Shown: in pieces, positions 59,102 to 64,000 of the stretch
Position numbering within the stretch: position 1 is the first letter of the stretch
Layout: each line of letters opens with the position of its first letter
Origin: Microvirga sp052115485
Lineage (GTDB): Bacteria; Pseudomonadota; Alphaproteobacteria; Rhizobiales; Beijerinckiaceae
Assembly (NCBI RefSeq): GCF_052115485.1
Contig: NZ_JBFRGU010000005.1
Span: 62,001-126,000 of the forward strand
Reading direction: 5' to 3'
Length of the DNA stretch: 64,000 nucleotides
Made by a program: the position numbers and the translations under genes
Notes under the pieces: model-generated
Told to the model about the DNA's origin: nothing
What the model saw: only the letters and a program-made list of their open reading frames with translations
Database searches by the model: none

Positions 59102-59593
59102 TTGGCGATGAGCTTTCTCGATCGCTTTCGCACACCGCCTTCCGCACGCTTCGACGCAGTGGGCATGGGCCACTCCCCGCGTCTCGCGGCTCTCCATGCA
59201 AGTGCCTTCGCGCGGCCCTGGGACGTGCATGAATTCGAACGGCTGCTCGGCGAGCAGAACACCTCGGCCAACGGGCTCTTTCTCGGCACGGCCCATGCAC
59301 CGTCCGGCTTCGTGCTCTCGCGAATCGTCCTCGACGAAGCGGAGATCCTGACCGTGGCCATGGGGCCGGAGGCGCGCGGCAAGGGCTATGGACGCCCGCT
59401 TCTCGCTCACCATTTCGAGGATCTGGAGCGCCGGGGCGTGCGGACGGTCCATCTGGAGGTCGAGGACGGCAATCTCGCCGCCCTTGCGCTCTACCGGCGT
59501 CTCGGCTTTCAGGAGATCGGACGGCGCGAGGGCTATTATCGTAAATCGGATGGCGGCCGCGCCACGGCTCTGACCATGAGCCTCGCCTTGTAA
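59102..59593 (+). CDS. rimI: Ribosomal protein S18 alanine N-acetyltransferase RimI-like (GNAT)
   Basis: 163 residues of the GNAT fold. It has the acetyl-CoA motif VAMGPEARGKGYGRPLLAHHFEDLERRGVRTVHLEVEDGNLAALALYRRLGFQEIGRREGYY, which includes the R-x-x-G-x-G/A block. RimI acetylates the N-terminus of ribosomal protein S18. It lies 3 bases after tsaB. The start is TTG 59102 or ATG 59108 (MSFLDRFRTP). Confidence 0.88.
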   Translation: MAMSFLDRFRTPPSARFDAVGMGHSPRLAALHASAFARPWDVHEFERLLGEQNTSANGLFLGTAHAPSGFVLSRIVLDEAEILTVAMGPEARGKGYGRPLLAHHFEDLERRGVRTVHLEVEDGNLAALALYRRLGFQEIGRREGYYRKSDGGRATALTMSLAL

Positions 59594-59657
59594 CCATGCG
59601 AGGTCTTGTTTCGACGAAACAGGATCGTGCTCTATAAGCAGGGTTAAGGAGACGATC

Positions 59658-60113
59658 TTGGCAGTACGGTCCAGAACGAGCACCACCCAAAAGCGGTCCG
59701 ACGCCATCGAGCGCGCCTGCCGCGAGAAAGGCCTGCGCATGACGGGGCAGCGCCGTGTCATCGCGCGGATTCTCGATGCGGCGGACGACCATCCGGACGT
59801 GGTGGAACTGCATCGCCGTGCGGTGGTGGTGGATGACCGGATTTCGCTCTCGACCGTCTACCGGACGGTGAAACTGCTGGAGATCCAGGGAATCATCGAA
59901 CGGCTCGATTTCCGCGACGGACGCTCCCGCTACGAGCAGGCCGCGCGCGAGCATCACGACCATCTCATCAATCTCGAAACCGGCGACGTGATCGAATTCC
60001 GTTCGGAGGAAATCGAAAAGCTGCAAACCGAGATCGCCAGAAAGCTCGGCTACCGGCTCGTGTATCATCGCCTCGAACTCTACGCGGTGCCTATCGATAA
60101 GGACGAGACGTGA
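59658..60113 (+). CDS. Fur-family regulator (Mur-like manganese-responsive)
   Basis: 151 residues. The winged helix is MTGQRRVIARILDAADDHPDVVELHRRAVVVDDRISLSTVYRTVKLLEIQGII. REHHDHLINLETGDVIEFRSEEIEKLQTEIARKLGYRLVYHRLELYAVP is the metal-sensor part. The cysteines of the structural zinc site are absent (HHDHLIN), which fits Mur of rhizobia better than classical Fur. Mur represses manganese and sometimes iron uptake. The start is TTG at 59658. Its stop overlaps the next gene's GTG. Confidence 0.87.
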   Translation: MAVRSRTSTTQKRSDAIERACREKGLRMTGQRRVIARILDAADDHPDVVELHRRAVVVDDRISLSTVYRTVKLLEIQGIIERLDFRDGRSRYEQAAREHHDHLINLETGDVIEFRSEEIEKLQTEIARKLGYRLVYHRLELYAVPIDKDET

Positions 60114-60883
60114 CCCGGATCCTGCTCGCGGCGAGGCTTGCGCTCCTGGCGCTTTTCGCCGCTATCGCCATTCCGTTGCAGATGCTGGCCTTGCGCTTCG
60201 GGTGGCGCCTCATGCATCACGCGCCGACGATGTTTCATCGGGTTTTCCTGAGCCTCTTCGGCATCCGCGTGATCGAACACGGCTCACCACCCGACAAACG
60301 GAAGGCGACGCTCGTTCTCGCGAATCACGTCTCCTGGCTCGACATCTCGGTGATCGGCTCGCTGCGCCCGCTCTCCTTTATCGCCAAGTCGGAAGTGGCG
60401 ACCTGGCCGGTGGTCGGTCTGTTCGCGAGGCTTCAGCGCTCCGTGTTTCTCGACCGCCAGCGCCGCAAGGCAACAGTGGAGGTGAACGGCGCGGTGGCGC
60501 AACGCCTCGCCAAGGGCGACGTGATGGTCCTGTTTCCGGAAGGCACCACCGGCGACGGCACAAGACTTCTGCCCTTCCGCTCCTCCATCGTCGGTGCAGC
60601 GCAAGCGGCGTTGAGCGATCCGAACGTCGACACCCTCGACCTGCAACCGCTCGCCATCGCCTATACGCGCCGCAACGGCCTGCCCATCACCCGGCGCGAC
60701 CGGCCTTTCATCGCCTGGTACGGCGACATGGAACTCGCCCCGCACCTCGTGGAAATCTTGACCGGCGGCCCGCTCGACGTGGTGGTGACATGGGGCCCCT
60801 CCATCGCCATCGACGGCCACCGCAAGCAAGCCACCACCGCCGCGGAGATCGCGGTGAGGCGCGCGATTCATCGCGCGGGGTGA
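60110..60883 (+). CDS. Lysophospholipid acyltransferase (PlsC-like)
   Basis: 257 residues with an N-terminal hydrophobic helix (LALLALFAAIAIPLQMLALRFG). The acyltransferase motifs are LANHVSWLDISVIG (HX4D equivalent: H-V-S-W-L-D), FIAKSEVATWPVVGLFARLQRSVFLDRQRR and FPEGTTGDGTRLLPFRSSI. Members acylate 1-acylglycerol 3-phosphate or lyso-ornithine lipid. The start is GTG in an overlap GTGA with the upstream regulator stop. A family B repeat follows the gene. Confidence 0.86.
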   Translation: MTRILLAARLALLALFAAIAIPLQMLALRFGWRLMHHAPTMFHRVFLSLFGIRVIEHGSPPDKRKATLVLANHVSWLDISVIGSLRPLSFIAKSEVATWPVVGLFARLQRSVFLDRQRRKATVEVNGAVAQRLAKGDVMVLFPEGTTGDGTRLLPFRSSIVGAAQAALSDPNVDTLDLQPLAIAYTRRNGLPITRRDRPFIAWYGDMELAPHLVEILTGGPLDVVVTWGPSIAIDGHRKQATTAAEIAVRRAIHRAG

Positions 60884-60910
60884 GATTGCTTGCGATCAAG
60901 CGCAACGGAG

Positions 60911-61018
60911 CCCTCCTCCCCCTTATGGGGAGGAGTTGGAGGTGGCGGTGTTGGCGCGACGGTTTCAAAGGTTGGCGCTCACACCCCCACCCTAACCCTC
61001 CCCACAAGGGGGAGGGGA
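60911..61018. repeat. Palindromic repeat family B, copy 1
   Basis: About 108 bases. The left end CCTCCCCCTTATGGGGAGG and the right end CCTCCCCACAAGGGGGAGG are inverted complements of each other, and each end can also fold on itself. Inside are GAGGTGGCGGTGTTGGCGCGAC and ACACCCCCACCCTAACCC. It is upstream of the small hypothetical gene. Confidence 0.8.
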
Positions 61019-61159
61019 AGAGCGTGCATCGACAAAGCCGATGACTCGGTGGGGTCCCGAACAAGACGCAAGCCCGCCTCTTCCTCAGGGAGAGGGAGCG
61101 CGCCGCGCAAGCTGCAATAGCGTTCGCAATAAATTTTTTCACCCATGCTATAAGACGAC

Positions 61160-61834
61160 ATGGATTACTTCAGCATTCCTATATCACTTGTATCGCTGAC
61201 GGTTTCACTCGGTACATTCTGGCTGGCGTTCGTGGATCGCGGACGGTTGCGTATGACAAAGCCGACCATAGTGTTCTTCGGATTCGATACGGTCCCCAAA
61301 CCCACGCCCAAAGTGTTTTTGCGGACCTTGTTGTACAGCACGGCGACACGCGGACAGATCATTGAGGGTATGTACGCAACGGTTCGCCATTGCGGCCGGG
61401 AACGGGTGTTCCGCTTTTGGGGCTACGGCGAGAACAACAAGCTCTCTCCCGGCAGCGGATTGCAGATCAGCCGAACAGGGTTGGCAGCCAATCATCACTT
61501 CGTGTTGTCCGTCCATGAAGATGCGTACGTTTTCGAGCCCGGTGCCTATGAGATCGGCGTGAACTCCGATGTCGTGGGCCGTCGCAAACCGATGAAACTC
61601 GGGACAATCAAACTCGTATTGTCCGACGAGCATGCTGCGGCGTTAGCGCGGCAAGAAGGCGTATTGTTCGAGCGTAAAATCGACGGCGAATACGAAGGAC
61701 ATTCAAGAGGAAAGAATGACGCTCAACACCGTAATTCCGGGGCGCCGCAGGCGAACCCGGAACCCATAAACACTGATGATACCGGAAGAAGTACAGCGGC
61801 CTCGGCCGGGCTCCGCTGTCGGACCCCGGAATGA
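61160..61834 (+). CDS. Hypothetical protein with N-terminal membrane helix and repeat-derived tail
   Basis: 224 residues. The first 24 residues (MDYFSIPISLVSLTVSLGTF and following) form a membrane helix. Residues 30-175 form a likely beta-rich domain (TIVFFGFDTVPKPTPKVFLRTLLYSTATRGQIIEG, RVFRFWGYGENNKLSPGSGL). I do not recognise a family. From about residue 192 the frame enters repeat family A copy 3 (61729-61836), so the last 30 residues (HRNSGAPQANPEPINTDDTG and after) come from the repeat. GC content appears lower than that of neighbours. The original stop has probably been lost by the repeat insertion. Confidence 0.6.
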   Translation: MDYFSIPISLVSLTVSLGTFWLAFVDRGRLRMTKPTIVFFGFDTVPKPTPKVFLRTLLYSTATRGQIIEGMYATVRHCGRERVFRFWGYGENNKLSPGSGLQISRTGLAANHHFVLSVHEDAYVFEPGAYEIGVNSDVVGRRKPMKLGTIKLVLSDEHAAALARQEGVLFERKIDGEYEGHSRGKNDAQHRNSGAPQANPEPINTDDTGRSTAASAGLRCRTPE

Positions 61835-61836
61835 CG
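61729..61836. repeat. Palindromic repeat family A, copy 3 (overlaps a gene end)
   Basis: About 108 bases from CCGTAATTCCGGGG to CCCCGGAATGACG, with GCGAACCCGGAACCCATAAACACTG inside. It overlaps the 3' end of the hypothetical gene and encodes its last 30 residues. Confidence 0.75.
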
Positions 61837-61858
61837 CTGGAGCTTCGCCCCAGCGCCT

Positions 61859-61976
61859 CCCTCCTCCCCCTTGTGGGGAGGAGTTGGAGGTGGGGGTGTG
61901 AGCGCGACACTGATTCAACCCAGCGCCAACACCCCCGCCCTAACCCTCCCCACAAGGGGGAGGGGATGAGCGCGGT
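61859..61976. repeat. Palindromic repeat family B, copy 2
   Basis: About 118 bases, the same end structure as copy 1: CCCTCCTCCCCCTTGTGGGGAGG at the left and TCCCCACAAGGGGGAGGGG at the right. It begins 22 bases after copy 3 of family A. Confidence 0.8.
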
Positions 61977-61991
61977 GCATTGGGATGAAAC

Positions 61992-62462
61992 TCAGCCCAT
62001 CACAGGCAGCGCATAAGACGCGCTCGTCACGGCCAGGCATGCCGCTGCGGCTTCGCGCCCCTTCACGTCGAAATGCGCCGTGAAGAAATCGCGATGCACA
62101 TCGTGCTCGTGAAAATGCTGCGGCGTCAGCACCGCTGAGAGAACCGGAACGTCCGTTTCGAGCTGCACCTGCATGAGACCGGAAATCACCGCGTCGGCCA
62201 CGAATTCGTGCCGATAGATTCCACCATCGACCACGAGGCCCGATGCGACGATGGCGCAATAGCGGCCGCTCTTCGCGAGCCTTTTGGCGAGGAGCGGAAT
62301 CTCGAAGGCTCCCGGAACTTCATAGAGGTCGATGCTCACGCGGTTCACACCGCTCTCTCCCATCGCGGCGACAAAAGCATCGCGACAACGGTCGACGATC
62401 TCCTTGTGCCAGGACGATTGAATGAAGGCGATTTTCTGCTGTTGATTTGTAAACTGATCCAC
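61992..62462 (-). CDS. ribH: 6,7-dimethyl-8-ribityllumazine synthase, type II
   Basis: 156 residues. It starts with GTG (VDQFTNQQQKIAFIQSSWHKEIVDRC). The active-site region holds YEVPGAFEIPLLAKRL and HEFVADAVISGLMQVQLETDVPVLSAVLTPQHFHEH. The TPQHFHEHD block is typical of Brucella/Mesorhizobium RibH2. It condenses 5-amino-6-ribitylaminouracil and 3,4-dihydroxybutanone phosphate in riboflavin synthesis. The GTG is preceded by AAAGGAAG. An FMN riboswitch lies upstream. No other rib gene is nearby, which is the usual place for this paralogue. Confidence 0.92.
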   Translation of the reverse strand: MDQFTNQQQKIAFIQSSWHKEIVDRCRDAFVAAMGESGVNRVSIDLYEVPGAFEIPLLAKRLAKSGRYCAIVASGLVVDGGIYRHEFVADAVISGLMQVQLETDVPVLSAVLTPQHFHEHDVHRDFFTAHFDVKGREAAAACLAVTSASYALPVMG

Positions 62463-62558
62463 GTTGGCTTCCTTTAAATTGGCCAGACCATGAATCAGGG
62501 CATGCGGAAGCAGCGACACGCGCGCAAAAATGCGCGGCATCGCGACAACCGATCTCTT

Positions 62559-62690
62559 TCATCCGGACTGTAACCGTCGGCTTCGGAATCACACCGAATC
62601 TGCTGACCCCTCCATCGGAGAGCGCTCGCGGGCTTGAGGGCCGAGACCCTTTCACCGCCGGTGGGGACTTTCACCCCGCCCTGAGATCAT
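62559..62690 (-). promoter_or_regulatory. FMN riboswitch (RFN element)
   Basis: The minus strand contains the conserved RFN blocks AGGGCGGGGTGAAAGTCCCC, ACCGGCGGTGAAAG, AGCCCGCGAGCGC, GTCAGCAGATTCGG, TGTGATTCCGAAGCCGACGG and TTACAGTCCGGATG. It lies about 100 bases upstream of ribH. It binds FMN and should shut off translation or transcription when FMN is plentiful. A short GCGC hairpin with a T-rich loop follows between it and the gene. Confidence 0.96.
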
Positions 62691-62692
62691 CA

Positions 62693-63030
62693 CTCACCCG
62701 ACGGGTGAGCCTTCCTAATTAAGGTCGCAGCGGAAGCTTTGGCAATGACGTAGGCTCGACCGAGCACTCCTCTCCACGAATCGCGGGCCTGCCCGAGTTT
62801 CGCTTCAATAAGCGCAACGGAACCCTCCTTCCCCTTGTGGGGAGGAGTTGGAGAGGGGTGCGGCGCGACACTGATTCAGTTAGCGCCAAACCCCCCACCC
62901 TAACCCTCCCCACAAGGGGGGGAGGGGACCGGTAGCGCGTCGTTGATCCGCAGTACTATTCTCTTGCGGCCTCAAAAGGCTTAAAAGGACGTTTAATCGC
63001 CCCTCCAAACCACCGAACAGGCCCGCCCTC
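62693..63030. other. Intergenic region between ribH riboswitch and miaB
   Basis: 338 bases between divergent transcription units. It holds family B copy 3 at 62810-62930 and presumably the promoters of ribH and miaB. No gene seen. Confidence 0.5.
62810..62930. repeat. Palindromic repeat family B, copy 3
   Basis: About 121 bases, with AACGGAACCCTCCTTCCCCTTG at the left and CCCCACAAGGGGGGGAGGGG at the right. Its left flank AAGCGCAACGGA is shared with copy 1. It lies between the riboswitch and miaB. Confidence 0.8.
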
Positions 63031-64000
63031 GTGAAAAAAGTCTTCGTCAAATCCTACGGCTGCCAGATGAATGTCTACGATGCCGAGCGCATGGCGGACG
63101 TGCTGGCGACCGAAGGCTATAGCGAAACCAAGGCCATGGAGGAGGCGGATCTTGTCATCCTCAACACCTGCCACATCCGCGAGAAGGCCGCCGACAAGGT
63201 CTATTCCGAACTCGGCCGCGTGCGCGAATTGAAAGAAGAGCGAGAGGCGCAAGGGTACGAGACCAAGATCGTGGTGGCGGGCTGCGTCGCGCAGGCCGAA
63301 GGTAAGGAGATTTTGCGCCGCCAATCCGCTGTCGACGTGGTTGTCGGCCCGCAGAACTATCATCGCCTGCCGGATCTTCTGAAGCGCGCGCGCTTAGCGC
63401 CCCTCGTCGACACGGAATTCCCCATCGAGGACAAGTTCGACCACCTGCCCATACCCTCGAAGGCCAAGATCCTGAGCCGGGGCGTGTCGGCGTTTCTCAC
63501 CATTCAGGAAGGCTGCGACAAGTTCTGCACCTTCTGCGTCGTGCCCTATACGCGCGGCGCGGAAGTGTCGCGCACCGTCAGCCGCATCGTGGACGAAGCC
63601 CTGCGCCTTGCCGATGCGGGCGTGCGCGAACTGACCCTGATCGGCCAGAACGTGAACGCCTATCATGGGGAAGGTCCGGACGGCTCCGTCTGGTCCCTGG
63701 GACGGCTGCTGCACCGGTTAGCCGAAATTCCTGGCATCGTACGCCTGCGCTATTCCACCAGTCATCCGCGCGACATGGACGAGGAGTTGATCGCGGCCCA
63801 TCGCGACCTACCGGCCCTGATGCCTTATCTTCACCTGCCGGTGCAGTCCGGGTCCGACCGTATTCTCGACCTCATGAACCGCAAGCACACGGGCGACGAG
63901 TACCGTCGCATTATCGAGCGCATGCGCCAGGCGCGACCCGATATCGCGCTGTCCTCCGACTTCATCGTGGGCTTCCCCGGCGAGACGGACCGGGATTTCG
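63031..64000 (+). CDS. miaB: tRNA-2-methylthio-N6-dimethylallyladenosine synthase MiaB, 3' end outside window
   Basis: The first 323 codons of a radical-SAM methylthiotransferase from a GTG start. The N-terminal UPF0004 domain has cysteines in VFVKSYGCQMN (C11), LNTCHIREKAADK and VVAGCVAQAE. The radical-SAM cluster motif CxxxCxxC is CDKFCTFC, followed by TLIGQNVNAYHGEG and LHLPVQSGSDRILDLMNRKHT. MiaB adds a methylthio group to i6A at position 37 of tRNA. The TRAM domain is not in the window. Confidence 0.93.
   Translation, partial: MKKVFVKSYGCQMNVYDAERMADVLATEGYSETKAMEEADLVILNTCHIREKAADKVYSELGRVRELKEEREAQGYETKIVVAGCVAQAEGKEILRRQSAVDVVVGPQNYHRLPDLLKRARLAPLVDTEFPIEDKFDHLPIPSKAKILSRGVSAFLTIQEGCDKFCTFCVVPYTRGAEVSRTVSRIVDEALRLADAGVRELTLIGQNVNAYHGEGPDGSVWSLGRLLHRLAEIPGIVRLRYSTSHPRDMDEELIAAHRDLPALMPYLHLPVQSGSDRILDLMNRKHTGDEYRRIIERMRQARPDIALSSDFIVGFPGETDRDF

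Noticed and set aside
62320..62655. 111-codon minus-strand frame across the riboswitch
   Set aside because: It lies within the RFN element and ribH in a different frame; the RNA explains the conservation.
1..64000. CRISPR arrays, rRNA genes and complete insertion sequences
   Set aside because: I looked for repeat-spacer patterns, rRNA-like tracts and transposase motifs and saw none; the only mobile trace is the integrase relic and the small palindromic repeats.

Overview
This window comes from a GC-rich alphaproteobacterial chromosome, most likely of the order Hyphomicrobiales (Rhizobiales). The signs are an Irr regulator with an N-terminal GCP heme motif, the irr/fabA-fabB-fabI arrangement, a second Fur-family protein of Mur type, a type II lumazine synthase under an FMN riboswitch, an lptA-lptC-rnd cluster and a PraR/PhrR-like XRE regulator. 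I cannot name a genus from the sequence alone.

Region 1 (1-2.6 kb) is conserved housekeeping: lptA (cut by the window edge), lptC and a short RNase D, then a Gly/His-rich secreted protein. Region 2 (2.7-35.8 kb) is a large Wzx/Wzy-type exopolysaccharide locus. It has an initiating sugar-phosphate transferase, a WecG-type transferase fused to an alpha/alpha-barrel domain, wecC and wecB for UDP-ManNAcA, a Wzz/GumC-like chain-length protein with a separate BY-kinase, an outer-membrane export protein, a Wzx flippase, a Wzy-like polymerase, five more glycosyltransferases, two methyltransferases, two hexapeptide acyltransferases, and an acetyltransferase/oxidoreductase/aminotransferase/epimerase/aminotransferase set for an amino sugar. 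Inside it is a compact exosortase operon: a Gly-rich candidate substrate with a C-terminal anchor-like tail, the exosortase, a periplasmic accessory protein and a VanZ-like protein. Two closely related beta-helix proteins, one with an RTX export tail and one with an N-terminal signal, lie inside and at the far end of the locus.

Region 3 (36-48 kb) is mixed: a cupin, an arylsulfatase, a YkuD-like protein lacking the expected catalytic His, a decayed integrase beside tRNA-Leu(CAG), an NDUFA9-like reductase, an EI24/CysZ-like membrane protein, two flavoproteins, a D-2-hydroxyacid dehydrogenase, an SH3 protein, a DUF3096 micro-protein and an EamA transporter. Region 4 (48-64 kb) is again housekeeping: irr, fabA, fabB, fabI, a DsbA-like protein, murJ, trpS, a universal stress protein, an XRE regulator with a structured leader, an NFU protein, a nitroreductase, tsaB, rimI, mur/fur, a PlsC-like acyltransferase, ribH with its riboswitch, and the start of miaB. 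Three families of short palindromic repeats lie between these genes.

Working model: an undecaprenyl-linked repeat unit that probably contains ManNAcA and an acetamido sugar is built in the cytoplasm, flipped by Wzx, polymerised by the Wzy-like protein under Wzz/BY-kinase control and exported. The exosortase and the beta-helix proteins would act on the surface side of that process. This is inferred from gene content and order only.
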